64,000 nt of DNA, from NCBI GenBank assembly GCA_015066105.1, contig SVOY01000005.1:1-64000 (forward strand), in the 5' to 3' direction. Below the pieces are notes generated by a model. The model ran no database searches. It saw only the letters and a program-made list of their open reading frames with translations, and was not told the origin of the DNA. A program made the translations under genes and the position numbers. The DNA comes from Oscillospiraceae bacterium. GTDB taxonomy: Bacteria; Bacillota; Clostridia; Oscillospirales; Acutalibacteraceae. Below, piece after piece: positions 26,948 through 34,846 of the stretch (position 1 is its first letter; every line of letters starts with the position of its first letter).

Positions 26948-27195
26948 ATAAAAAATACCCGTTTTAAGAAATCGTATTTCTTTAAAACAGGTCTTATGTA
27001 TAGTATTTTTATTAAATTTGCACATTGCACCGGTTCAAAGCTGGGTGGTCTTAAAAATGGCCATTTTGGGACTATTGGGAAATAGTCGTTTTTTTCGGCA
27101 TAAAAAAGCCGAAAACCCTTGATTTTACAAGGGTTTTCGGGGACCGTCGCAATATTGCGAAGTAATTATGGGAGTACCACCCAAAAGTAAACCAC
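26948..27195. repeat. tRNA-Cys-like repeat, copy C
   Basis: Elements in the same order as copy D: an AAAACAGGTCTT hairpin, a T-arm-like CACCGGTTCAAAGCTGGGTGGTCTT (27028-27052), then GAAAACCCTTGATTTTACAAGGGTTTTC (27110-27138) and ATGGGAGTACCACCC (27168-27182), a degraded tRNA-Cys 3' end in the same orientation as the true gene. No protein gene is seen in 26,811-27,249. Confidence 0.6.
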
Positions 27196-27249
27196 ACTTA
27201 TGTAACGGCAGCCGCCGAGGATTTTTTCCCGGCAGTTGCATTAAATTGA

Positions 27250-29082
27250 TTATTTAAAAAATGACACTATCATTTTTATAAGAGTAATTAACCAGCATAT
27301 GTATTTTGGTATGCCCTCTTCTTCGTGAACAGGTCTGCCGCAATCCTCGCAGAGAAGTATTTCATCGCAACGATCGCAAGTTGTATTGCCGTCTTCGTTG
27401 ATGTGACCGCCTAAATCGGGGATAACTTCCTGTACTATTGTCATATCGTCACAGCGTGAGCAGTGCTGACCTGCTGTGAGACCTGTTTCGGTGCACTTGG
27501 GAGCAACATAAGCATCGATAACTATATCGTGATCAAGAGCTGCTTTTTCTACATAAGTTGTGTAAGTACAATCTGTACAGTATTCATATGCATCCCAACC
27601 GATCTCTGTGCAAGTGTTTGCTTTTGCTTCAACATTCACGATTTCATGTGATGCAGGGATTTCTACATAAGTTGTATAGTCACATTCTGTGCAGTATATG
27701 TAAGCGTCCCAACCAACTGTTGTACAAGTCTTTGCCTTTGCATCAACCTGAGTGATAACATGGCCAACAACACTATCAGAAATATAAACCGCTGTACCGA
27801 CAGTTGCTTTGCACCAATATAATTTGCCGCATTCAGGGTTCTGTAAGGTTTTGCCTGTTTCACCCTCAAGTTCTGTATCTTTTATAACACTGAATTCAAG
27901 TTCAACGGGATTTTCCGCGTCGATCCTCCACGTGGCAACTGTAACTCTTTCATCAGCATCGAATTGAATTGTTGCGGTCTTTTCATTTCCTAACATCAAA
28001 AAATAATTACCGACTCTTAAGTCTACAAACTTTAGATCTGAATCTGTTGAAACCTTTAATATGTCGCCTTTTTTAAAATCGTATTCAAATAAATACCTGC
28101 TGGAAAAATCAACATCATAACTACCGATATTTTCTTCTTCAACTTCATACCACTGGAAGGTTGCAGCGGGATTATTGAAGTCAACTGTATAATTGTTTTC
28201 TGCAGAAGGCTGCTGAGTGAAAGCATTTCGTGCCATGCAGACATACTTTGTATCGCGTTCTTCGTCATACTCTGTTTTTTCATGGAATAAGTAGCCGTAA
28301 CCCGCTTCTACGTTAATTTTATATTTTTCAGCGTCCTCGGCAGATTTGATTCCTTTTAAAATTTCAATCTTACCCAAACAATCAATTATTGAATCTATTT
28401 CCAGAGCATCTCCTGTATAGTCTGTTACATCAATAATCATTTCCTTACGATCTGTATAACTGGACAGCCGAAGCTCAATCTGAGCATAACCCTCTCCGCT
28501 TTCAAGAACTACATCACCAAGTTTCAATGTTTTATCTATATCGTAACTATTACAGCAATACACAGCATAACCGTTGCTTACAATTTTACCACCGTAAAGA
28601 TTTGCACTTGCCCACGCTGCACTTATAGAGTAACGTTCTGTACCGGTTGAAGTGTTTTCTATAGTACCGCCGTAAAGGCTGAAAACTGCCGTCACATTAT
28701 TGGCCCGTATAGTAGTGTACTGCCTTGAGGTGATTTTGCCTGTTTTGTCTGTTGAAGTATCATAAACAGATAAAGGAGCATTCAAATTAATATCGCAGTC
28801 ATTCAAATTCCATATATATCCGTTGAGGTCGAGGACTGCTTCGCCTTCAACAAAAAGATAAACAGTTGTTGAAATATCTTCTGTCAGTTTATATTTGCCT
28901 GCAGGAAGATCGTATGTACTACCACTTTTTTCCGCCACCTCACCATCGATATAAAGCACACCGTCAACATCTGTGAGCACCTTAGCGTCGCTGAAATCAG
29001 GTATTTCATCTGCCGCAAAGGCAAAGGGTACGGTTGTTGCAATCATCAAGATTGCAAGGATGATTGATAATGTTTTTTTCAT
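27250..29082 (-). CDS. Exported beta-helix-like protein with Cys-rich repeats and shared C-tail
   Basis: 610 residues. Signal peptide of about 24 residues ending FAFAAD. The middle is a probable right-handed beta-helix (YGGTIENTSTGTERYS, NLYGGKIVSNGYAVY). Then come repeats of the form HxIVxVxAKAxTCTExGWDAYxYC (about residues 440-570), each with several cysteines. The end is LLCEDCGRPVHEE plus an apolar helix (YICWLITLIKMIVSFF), shared with the next two genes. Start behind AAAGGAG. The signal peptide and leader DNA are nearly identical to those of the gene at 30635, pointing to recent duplication. Function unknown; cell-surface display is inferred. Confidence 0.75.
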   Translation of the reverse strand: MKKTLSIILAILMIATTVPFAFAADEIPDFSDAKVLTDVDGVLYIDGEVAEKSGSTYDLPAGKYKLTEDISTTVYLFVEGEAVLDLNGYIWNLNDCDINLNAPLSVYDTSTDKTGKITSRQYTTIRANNVTAVFSLYGGTIENTSTGTERYSISAAWASANLYGGKIVSNGYAVYCCNSYDIDKTLKLGDVVLESGEGYAQIELRLSSYTDRKEMIIDVTDYTGDALEIDSIIDCLGKIEILKGIKSAEDAEKYKINVEAGYGYLFHEKTEYDEERDTKYVCMARNAFTQQPSAENNYTVDFNNPAATFQWYEVEEENIGSYDVDFSSRYLFEYDFKKGDILKVSTDSDLKFVDLRVGNYFLMLGNEKTATIQFDADERVTVATWRIDAENPVELEFSVIKDTELEGETGKTLQNPECGKLYWCKATVGTAVYISDSVVGHVITQVDAKAKTCTTVGWDAYIYCTECDYTTYVEIPASHEIVNVEAKANTCTEIGWDAYEYCTDCTYTTYVEKAALDHDIVIDAYVAPKCTETGLTAGQHCSRCDDMTIVQEVIPDLGGHINEDGNTTCDRCDEILLCEDCGRPVHEEEGIPKYICWLITLIKMIVSFFK

Positions 29083-29120
29083 TGTTTTTCTCCTTTCTGG
29101 GATTTGATAAGTTATATGTT

Positions 29121-30635
29121 TTATGCAAACATTGATTTAACAATGTTGATAAACATAATGATAAGACAGATTAAGTTCTGAGCAAAGCTGTCGTCGTGTA
29201 CGGGTCTGCCGCAATCCTCACAAGTGAGCTGTTCGCCGCCGTTGTCGCACTTGCCGTCGCCGTCAGCGTCGGTGTGAGTGAGTGCAGGAACAGTTTCCTG
29301 AATAATTGTCATAGCATCGCAGCGTGAGCAGTGCTGACCTGCAGTAAGACCTGTTTCTGTGCAAGTGGCAGCTACTGCTTCGTCGATAACGATGTCATGA
29401 TTGAGAGCTGCTTTTTCTGCGTAGGTTGTGTAATCACAGGCTGTGCAATACTCATAAGCATCCCAACCGATTTCTGTGCAAGTGGGAGCCTTTGCATCAA
29501 CTTCAACTATATCATGACCGAGTGCATAACCGGTAACATATTTTATAGTTTCGTCACATGTTGAACAATACCATTCAGTTACTTCGTCATCCGTGCAGGA
29601 TGCCGATATATTGCCCTGTTGTACGCAATAATGCATTGATACGTTCTGCCATTCAAATTCACTCATAGGTCCTTCATAAATTTCTTGGAACTGTCTTTCT
29701 GTACCGAGATAATGTACTACTGAATCCAATGCCATAATACCATCTCTCTCTATTGTTTCAACTGTATCAGGAACTACCACTGAGCCACCAACAAGTTTGA
29801 TTGTGTTCTCAGGTATTATTTTTACGCCATAAGGAACAACACACTTATAATCCGTAATTTGTGCACAAATAAGAGTACCGTCTATTTTGCTGAAGAAGCT
29901 TCCGTTCGCAACACTTACATATTCGTTGTCTTTGTCTGCTATTACTTCAACCGGAGTCTTGATATTTGCGAAAATATCTTCACCAACAGAAGAAAGCTTT
30001 GCCATTCCGATATCTAATATTTTAAGAGATTGGCATTGATAGAATGCTTCTTCACCAATTTCCTCAACACTATCAGGCAAAACAACTTTTTCGATATATG
30101 GGCAGCGATCAAAAGCCTTCTTATTTATTTTCACAACACCGTCAGGTATATTGTATGTACCGCTGAATGCTTTACAAGCAACCCTAAGCAACTCTTTACC
30201 GTCTTTTGAAAAGAGAACATTGTCAACAGATTTATAATATTCATTATCTTCTGAAACAGTTATTGTTTCAAGGTCACGGCAATAGAAGGTAGTATAGATC
30301 GGTCCGATACTCTTAACATCCTTGCCTATAGATATTGATGTAGCGAAAAAACAGCCATAAGCAGTGTAATTAGCCATACTTGTTACACCGTCTTCAATTA
30401 TGATTTTTTTAATATCATTTGTATAGCCATACCATGGTCGTTTAGCGAGGGTAGCAAAGTTTTGCATGTCACCTGTACCGCTGATAGTAAGTGTACCGTC
30501 AGAGTCAAGAGTCCATTTTACATTTCCGCCGTTAGCGCCGCAATTACCGCTTTTAACGATATCAGCCGCAAAGGCCATGGGGATTGTGGTTACAATCATT
30601 AAGATTGCAAGGATGATTGATAATGTTTTTTTCAT
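29121..30635 (-). CDS. Exported BspA-like leucine-rich-repeat protein with shared C-tail
   Basis: 504 residues. Signal peptide ending MAFAAD. GTLTISGTGDMQNF begins a BspA/LRR_5-type region (repeats such as IPDGVVKINKKAFDRCPYIE and LPDSVEEIGEEAFYQCQSLK, about residues 40-300). Two Cys-rich repeats like those of the neighbour follow (TCTEIGWDAYEYCTACDYTT), then LTCEDCGRPVHDD and an apolar tail ending KSMFA. BspA-type LRR proteins often bind host or bacterial surface proteins. ATG behind AAAGGAG, 39 bp after the ubiquitin-like gene. Confidence 0.8.
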   Translation of the reverse strand: MKKTLSIILAILMIVTTIPMAFAADIVKSGNCGANGGNVKWTLDSDGTLTISGTGDMQNFATLAKRPWYGYTNDIKKIIIEDGVTSMANYTAYGCFFATSISIGKDVKSIGPIYTTFYCRDLETITVSEDNEYYKSVDNVLFSKDGKELLRVACKAFSGTYNIPDGVVKINKKAFDRCPYIEKVVLPDSVEEIGEEAFYQCQSLKILDIGMAKLSSVGEDIFANIKTPVEVIADKDNEYVSVANGSFFSKIDGTLICAQITDYKCVVPYGVKIIPENTIKLVGGSVVVPDTVETIERDGIMALDSVVHYLGTERQFQEIYEGPMSEFEWQNVSMHYCVQQGNISASCTDDEVTEWYCSTCDETIKYVTGYALGHDIVEVDAKAPTCTEIGWDAYEYCTACDYTTYAEKAALNHDIVIDEAVAATCTETGLTAGQHCSRCDAMTIIQETVPALTHTDADGDGKCDNGGEQLTCEDCGRPVHDDSFAQNLICLIIMFINIVKSMFA

Positions 30636-30674
30636 TGTTTTTCTCCTTTCGGGAATTTGATAAGTTATATGTTT

Positions 30675-31112
30675 TTATGCAAACATTGATTTAACAATGT
30701 TGATAAACATAAGGATAAGGCAAATAATATTCTCTGCAAAGCTGTCACCGTGTGCGGGTCTGAGGCAATCAGGGCAGGTTTCGTCAGGTGTCGGTGTTTC
30801 TTCCTCACCGCGAATACGTAAAACAAGATGAAGAGTTGATTCCTTCTGAATATTGTAATCCGAAAGAGTTTTTCCTTCCTCAAGCTGCTTTCCGGCAAAA
30901 ATCAATCTCTGCTGATCGGGAGGAATTCCCTCTTTCTCCTGAATTTTTGCCTTAATAGCATCAATAGAGTCATTAGGTTCCACTTCAAGGGTTATAGTTA
31001 AGCCCTCGAGGGTTTTAACAAAAATCTGCATAGCTGATGCAGACAATGTCATTGTGAGCATCATTACTACAGCCAACAGTAATGATAATGTTTTCTTTAA
31101 TGTGTTTTTCAT
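30675..31112 (-). CDS. Exported ubiquitin-domain protein
   Basis: 145 residues: signal peptide 1-27 ending SASA, then residues 28-103 align with eukaryotic ubiquitin without gaps, 64 of 76 identical by my count. Cleavage after ASA would place ubiquitin Met1 exactly at the mature N-terminus. The hydrophobic patch (Leu8, Ile44, Val70), Lys6/27/29/33/48/63, Arg72, Arg74 and Gly75 are kept; Lys11 is Leu and Gly76 is Glu. A 42-residue tail follows with CPDCLRPAH and an apolar helix ending KSMFA, shared with the next two proteins. It lacks the free Gly-Gly needed for conjugation. It starts four bases after the TetR stop codon. Export is predicted; the target is unknown. Bacteroides fragilis is known to export a ubiquitin homologue (BfUbb). 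Confidence 0.92.
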   Translation of the reverse strand: MKNTLKKTLSLLLAVVMMLTMTLSASAMQIFVKTLEGLTITLEVEPNDSIDAIKAKIQEKEGIPPDQQRLIFAGKQLEEGKTLSDYNIQKESTLHLVLRIRGEEETPTPDETCPDCLRPAHGDSFAENIICLILMFINIVKSMFA

Positions 31113-31116
31113 TGGT

Positions 31117-31842
31117 TTATTCTCCTTTCGGGAAATTAGTCTTTATATCGAGTTCCTTGAAAACACTTTGCACCGCCTCTTTTGCAACGGTTGCAAAGTC
31201 AATTTTTTGAATAAATTCAAGCGCTTCATTGATTATTTTCTCTTCTGCCTTGTAAATACGCAACAGCATTGTTACGAGTCTTTTTGCTTTTGACTCAATA
31301 GTAAAATACATATCGCAAGGAATGGTCATATATGCTCTCATTATGCCCATTGAAGCGATTTCAGTTTCGTAAAAATCCTTAATTTCAAAAGTCGGGAATA
31401 TTTCACTGAAAGCTTCATACATCATATTTGTTCTGCGTTTAAGGACTTCTTCGCTTGTTTTCGGCATTGAATAACCTGAAAGGTAAAGATCTCGCATATA
31501 CTCGTTCATCTCTGCCATATAAAGCTGCAAAACGTCATTGGCTATGAAGATAAGCATACGGTCACCGGTAAGCTTTTTTGAAACAGCATCCGATGCCTCT
31601 GTAACGCCGTCGAGAAACCTTGTTACAAGTAAGCCTAAAATTTCCTCTTTACTGCTGAACTCATAAAGGATTTTGCTTTTCAACACGCCTGAAAGCTTTG
31701 CTATGTCCGTAAATGTGGTACGCTCAAAGCCTTTCTGCATAAACAGTGCCGTTGAAGCGGTAAGGATTTTCCTGTGCAACTCAGCAGTTGCTTCTTCACT
31801 TCTTATGTTCGCCAAATCATCAACTCCATTCGCAATTCGCAT
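31117..31842 (-). CDS. TetR-family regulator, first gene of the ubiquitin-domain operon
   Basis: 241 residues. N-terminal TetR DNA-binding domain: [20 protein letters not shown] (residues ~25-44), [20 protein letters not shown] (HTH) and [12 protein letters not shown]. The C-terminal ligand domain is of the usual size but unrecognised. No strong ribosome binding site precedes the ATG at 31842; a TTG nine codons in, behind TGGAG, is an alternative start. Its last codons (AAA GGA GAA TAA) serve as the ribosome binding site of the ubiquitin-domain gene, so the two are tightly linked. It probably represses its own operon. Confidence 0.8.
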   Translation of the reverse strand: MRIANGVDDLANIRSEEATAELHRKILTASTALFMQKGFERTTFTDIAKLSGVLKSKILYEFSSKEEILGLLVTRFLDGVTEASDAVSKKLTGDRMLIFIANDVLQLYMAEMNEYMRDLYLSGYSMPKTSEEVLKRRTNMMYEAFSEIFPTFEIKDFYETEIASMGIMRAYMTIPCDMYFTIESKAKRLVTMLLRIYKAEEKIINEALEFIQKIDFATVAKEAVQSVFKELDIKTNFPKGE

Positions 31843-31874
31843 TTCGAAACGGAACGCGGTTTGTTTTCATTGTT

Positions 31875-31903
31875 ATATTAACACAAGCAATTAAAACTGT
31901 CAA
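31875..31903 (-). promoter_or_regulatory. Promoter of the TetR/ubiquitin operon
   Basis: TTGACA (31903-31898), 17-bp spacer, TAATAT (31880-31875). The distance to the TetR ATG at 31842 leaves a leader of roughly 25 bases. Confidence 0.65.
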
Positions 31904-31984
31904 TATTTTTACAATTTTGTTAGAATATTTTTTTTACTTCAAGTCTTGCTATACGATAATCGCTCACAAAGCGAGCATTTTCCT

Positions 31985-32209
31985 ATATAAAAAGACCTGT
32001 TTTTTCAGAAGAATAACTTCCTTAAAAATAGGTCTTATGTATGAAAGTATTTAATTTTTAGTGATTTCACCAGTTCAAATCCGAGTGGTCTTAAAAAATG
32101 ACGATTTTGGTTCATTGGGAACACAACCCAAAAAATCGACTTAAAAATGCTGAAAACCCTTGATATATCAAGGGTTTTCGGGCTTTGGTTCACTTTTGGG
32201 TGAACATCA
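31985..32209. repeat. tRNA-Cys-like repeat, copy D, with tRNA operon terminator
   Basis: Hairpin AAGACCTGTTTTT...AAAATAGGTCTT (31988-32036), inverted T-arm-like CACCAGTTCAAATCCGAGTGGTCTT (32068-32092), CGATTTT/AAAATCG arms, then GAAAACCCTTGATATATCAAGGGTTTTC (32152-32179), which on the minus strand is the probable terminator of the tRNA cluster. The true tRNA-Cys begins at once to the right. No protein gene is seen in 31,904-32,209. Confidence 0.6.
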
Positions 32210-32284
32210 TGGAGGTACCACCCGGATTTGAACCGGGGAATAACGGTTTTGCAGACCGTGGCCTTACCACTTGGCTATGGTACC
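32210..32284 (-). tRNA. tRNA-Cys (anticodon GCA)
   Basis: 75 bases including an encoded CCA. Acceptor GGTACCA/TGGTACC, U discriminator as usual for Cys, anticodon loop CTGCAAA, T-arm CCCGGTTCAAATCCGGG. Last of four tRNAs. Its 3' part is the apparent source of the dispersed repeats. Confidence 0.95.
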
Positions 32285-32287
32285 GTG

Positions 32288-32363
32288 TGGAGCGGATGAC
32301 GAGGCTCGAACTCGCTACCTCCACCTTGGCAAGGTGGCGCTCTACCAGATGAGCTACATCCGC
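32288..32363 (-). tRNA. tRNA-Gly (anticodon GCC)
   Basis: 76 bases with encoded CCA. Acceptor GCGGATG/CATCCGC, anticodon loop TTGCCAA, T-loop GTTCGAGCC. Three bases separate it from tRNA-Cys. Confidence 0.95.
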
Positions 32364-32372
32364 ATATTAAAT

Positions 32373-32449
32373 TGGCGACCCGGAACGGGCTCGAACCGTC
32401 GACCTCTAGCGTGACAGGCTAGCGTTCTAACCAACTGAACTACCGGGCC
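32373..32449 (-). tRNA. tRNA-Asp (anticodon GTC)
   Basis: 77 bases with encoded CCA. Acceptor GGCCCGG, with G73 as usual for Asp, anticodon loop CTGTCAC, D-arm TAGTTCAGTTGGTTAGAA. Confidence 0.95.
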
Positions 32450-32452
32450 AAA

Positions 32453-32528
32453 TGGTGGGAACAACAGGGCTCGAACCTGTGACCCTCTGCTTGTAAGGCA
32501 GATGCTCTCCCAGCTGAGCTATGCTCCC
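32453..32528 (-). tRNA. tRNA-Val (anticodon TAC)
   Basis: 76 bases with encoded CCA. Acceptor GGGAGCA/TGTTCCC, D-arm TAGCTCAGCTGGGAGAGCA, anticodon loop CTTACAA. First gene of the tRNA cluster. Confidence 0.95.
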
Positions 32529-32562
32529 ACATTCTTGCCACCGCTCTCGCAGCGACTCGTAT

Positions 32563-32591
32563 ACTATACATCAAAAAAAGATTTTTGTCAA
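32563..32591 (-). promoter_or_regulatory. Strong promoter of the tRNA cluster
   Basis: TTGACA (32591-32586), 17-bp spacer, TATAGT (32568-32563), about 35 bases before tRNA-Val. Confidence 0.8.
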
Positions 32592-32630
32592 TAGTTTTTC
32601 AAAACTTTTTTTGATAAAATCCAAACCCGT

Positions 32631-32777
32631 TTACCAGTTGAAAATCCAGAAGATTCTTCTTGATTCCTCGGCCTCCTCTGCCGCAGAAAGATAGCTGCTG
32701 CTCAGAAGGGCGCCTATTGTTCTGATTCTTTCCAGAAGGGCAGAAAAAATTGATACTGTTCTTTGTATGATATCCAT
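32631..32777 (-). CDS. 48-residue amphipathic peptide
   Basis: A short gene with its own consensus-like promoter (TTGACA at 32840-32835) and AGGACGG seven bases before the ATG. The peptide is one long helix: MDIIQRTVSIFSALLERIRT, then an Ala/Glu-rich stretch (SAAEEAEESRR) and an aromatic end IFWIFNW. There is no signal peptide and no known family that I recognise. It lies between the tRNA cluster and the aro operon terminator. It could be a membrane-active or regulatory peptide; this is inference. Confidence 0.55.
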   Translation of the reverse strand: MDIIQRTVSIFSALLERIRTIGALLSSSYLSAAEEAEESRRIFWIFNW

Positions 32778-32811
32778 AGCTTTTCCGTCCTTTCTGTTAT
32801 TTTATAAGTCT

Positions 32812-32840
32812 ATACTATATCATTATTGCGATTTTGTCAA
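32812..32840 (-). promoter_or_regulatory. Promoter of the 48-residue peptide gene
   Basis: Perfect -35 TTGACA (32840-32835) with TAGTAT at a 17-bp spacing, or TATAGT at 15 bp. The start codon is about 30 bases downstream. Confidence 0.55.
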
Positions 32841-32863
32841 TATTATTCACAGAATAATAAAAC

Positions 32864-32909
32864 ACTTCCCCCGATTGTGTGGTTTTCTTGTCCTTTTTTC
32901 GGGGGAAGT
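32864..32909 (-). terminator. Terminator of the aromatic amino acid operon
   Basis: Stem ACTTCCCCCGA / TCGGGGGAAGT (11 bp) followed on the minus strand by GTTTTATT, about 30 bases beyond the last gene of the operon. Confidence 0.75.
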
Positions 32910-32941
32910 CGGTTTATCATTAACACTGCGTTAACTTATTT

Positions 32942-33973
32942 TCAATAAGCCTCTGCAAGGTCAAAAATAAGTCTTTCCGTCTTTTCCCAGCCGAGGCAGG
33001 GGTCTGTGATGCTCTTGCCGTAAATGCCCTCGCCGATTTTCTGCGCACCGTCCTCGATATAGCTTTCAATCATAAGGCCCTTCACGATTTTGTCAATATC
33101 AGCATTATGACGGCAGGAGTGAAGGATTTCCTTTGCAATTCTCGGCTGCTCAAGGTGCTTTTTGCCCGAGTTTGCGTGGTTGGTATCAACAATTACGGCA
33201 GGATTTTTAAGGTCGCTGTGCTTGTTGTAAAGCTCGGCAAGCTGAGCAAGGTCCTCGTAATGATAGTTGGCGAAGGACTGACCCTTATCGTTTACATAAC
33301 CGCGCAAAATAGCGTGAGCAAGGTCGTTGCCGTGGCTCTTAACCTCCCAGCCTCTGTAAATGAAATCGTGGCTGTGCTGTGCGGCGGTGATTGAATTCAT
33401 CATAACCGAAAGGTCACCGGCAGTGGGATTTTTCATACCCACGGGAATATCGAAGCCGCTTGCCGTAAGTCTGTGCTGCTGATTTTCAACGCTTCTTGCA
33501 CCTATTGCAACGTAGGAAAGAATATCTGAAAGATAACGGTAATTTTCGGGGTAAAGCATCTCGTCGGCACAGGTGAGGCCCGTTTCGTTAACGGCTCTCA
33601 TATGGAGCTTTCTTATGGCAACAATACCCTTGATAAGGTCTGCGGCAGCGTTGGGGTCGGGCTGATGGAGCATACCCTTGTAGCCGTCGCCCGTTGTACG
33701 GGGCTTGTTGGTGTAAATTCTGGGAATGATGAAAATCTTATCCTTTACCTTTTCCTGAAGGTCTGCAAGGCGGCCGATATAATCCATAACCGAATCCTCA
33801 TTATCAGCCGAGCAGGGGCCGATTACAAGAATGAGCTTGCGCTCCTTGCCCTCAAAAATTGCGCGTATTTCCGCATCGCGCTGCTTTTTGATTTCAGCGG
33901 CCTTTTCCGCAAGAGGAAACTCCTCCTTGATAACCTTGGGAATAGGAAGCTTACAAATGAAATCCATATTCAT
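32942..33973 (-). CDS. aroF: 3-deoxy-7-phosphoheptulonate (DAHP) synthase, type I
   Basis: Joins phosphoenolpyruvate and erythrose 4-phosphate, the first step of the shikimate pathway. 343 residues, the AroF/G/H-like length. Motifs: LILVIGPCSADNEDSVMDYI (PEP site) near residue 48, IPRIYTNKPRTTGDGYKGM, GARSVENQQHR, GVKNPT-type segment VGMKNPTAGDL and VDTNHANSGKKHLEQ near the end. It is the last gene of the operon although it is the first enzyme. ATG at 33973 behind AAGGA. The symbol covers the AroF/G/H type; feedback class cannot be told from sequence. Confidence 0.9.
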   Translation of the reverse strand: MNMDFICKLPIPKVIKEEFPLAEKAAEIKKQRDAEIRAIFEGKERKLILVIGPCSADNEDSVMDYIGRLADLQEKVKDKIFIIPRIYTNKPRTTGDGYKGMLHQPDPNAAADLIKGIVAIRKLHMRAVNETGLTCADEMLYPENYRYLSDILSYVAIGARSVENQQHRLTASGFDIPVGMKNPTAGDLSVMMNSITAAQHSHDFIYRGWEVKSHGNDLAHAILRGYVNDKGQSFANYHYEDLAQLAELYNKHSDLKNPAVIVDTNHANSGKKHLEQPRIAKEILHSCRHNADIDKIVKGLMIESYIEDGAQKIGEGIYGKSITDPCLGWEKTERLIFDLAEAY

Positions 33974-33991
33974 AATATTTTCCTTCTTTCT

Positions 33992-34846
33992 TCATTTGTC
34001 AAATTTTTTTCTTCTTTCGGTTGAAGTAATCATCATCTGCTTCATACCGTCAATGTCGTCATTTTTGAGATAAGCGTGAAGCCTGTCAAAATTATCTCTG
34101 AAAAGGTCAATCTGCTCAAGAAGGGCCTTTTTATTCATAAGAAAAAGCTCGCTCCACATTGTCTCGTTGATGTTGGCAATTCTTGTGAGGTCTCTGAAGG
34201 AGTCGGCAGTGTAGCGTTCAAGCCTTTCGTGCTCATAGCAGTTCATCAGGCTGACTGCTATGAAATGGGTAAGCTGGGAAACAAAGCCAATCATTTCATC
34301 GTGGCCCTCGGGCGAAATTTCGCTTATTCTGCCAAAGCCTAAAATCTCACCTATTCTCTTGCAGGCCTCAATGCCCTCGTCGGTGTTACGGCTTGTGGGA
34401 ACAACGAGATAGTTTGCACCGTAGAAAATTCTTTCGTCGCTGTTTTTTATTCCGTAAACCTCACGCCCTGCCATGGGATGAGCCGAGATAAACTCAACCA
34501 TAGGCGGCAGCATATTCTGAATTTTATCAACAATACATTCCTTTACACCGGTTACGTCGGTAACGAGCGTGCCCGGCTTGATTTTATCGCCGTGCTCTTC
34601 AATCCAGCTTACGAATATATCGGGATAAAGGGCGAAGATAATTACGTCTGCCCTTCTTATCATATCCGTATCAACCTCGCAGGAGCACTTTTTAACTATC
34701 TCATGCTCAAGGGCATACGCACAATCCTCGGGATTTTTGGTTATCGCTTCAACGTAATAGCCTTTTTCCGTAAGTCCCCTTGCGTAGCTTCCGCCGAGAA
34801 GACCGAGACCGACTATGAGAAATTTTGTATTCTTACTTATCACCAT
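33992..34846 (-). CDS. tyrA: Prephenate dehydrogenase
   Basis: Oxidises and decarboxylates prephenate to 4-hydroxyphenylpyruvate for tyrosine. 284 residues: NAD-binding LIVGLGLLGGSYARGL at the N-terminus, VTDVTGVKECIVDKI, SAHPMAGREVYGIKNS and SQLTHFIAVSLMNC. A one-activity TyrA without a chorismate mutase or ACT domain. Start overlaps the end of aroA by 14 bases and has GGAGG nine bases upstream. Confidence 0.9.
   Translation of the reverse strand: MVISKNTKFLIVGLGLLGGSYARGLTEKGYYVEAITKNPEDCAYALEHEIVKKCSCEVDTDMIRRADVIIFALYPDIFVSWIEEHGDKIKPGTLVTDVTGVKECIVDKIQNMLPPMVEFISAHPMAGREVYGIKNSDERIFYGANYLVVPTSRNTDEGIEACKRIGEILGFGRISEISPEGHDEMIGFVSQLTHFIAVSLMNCYEHERLERYTADSFRDLTRIANINETMWSELFLMNKKALLEQIDLFRDNFDRLHAYLKNDDIDGMKQMMITSTERRKKFDK

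Noticed and set aside
26803-27030. A 75-codon minus-strand frame rich in Ile/Phe/Lys
   Set aside because: It overlaps repeat copy C and its hairpins, has no ribosome binding site and reads like translated AT-rich non-coding DNA.
27500-29560. Repeats with near-regular spacing, checked as a CRISPR-like array
   Set aside because: They are in-frame coding repeats of the Cys-rich domain, not short identical repeats with unique spacers. No cas genes are present.
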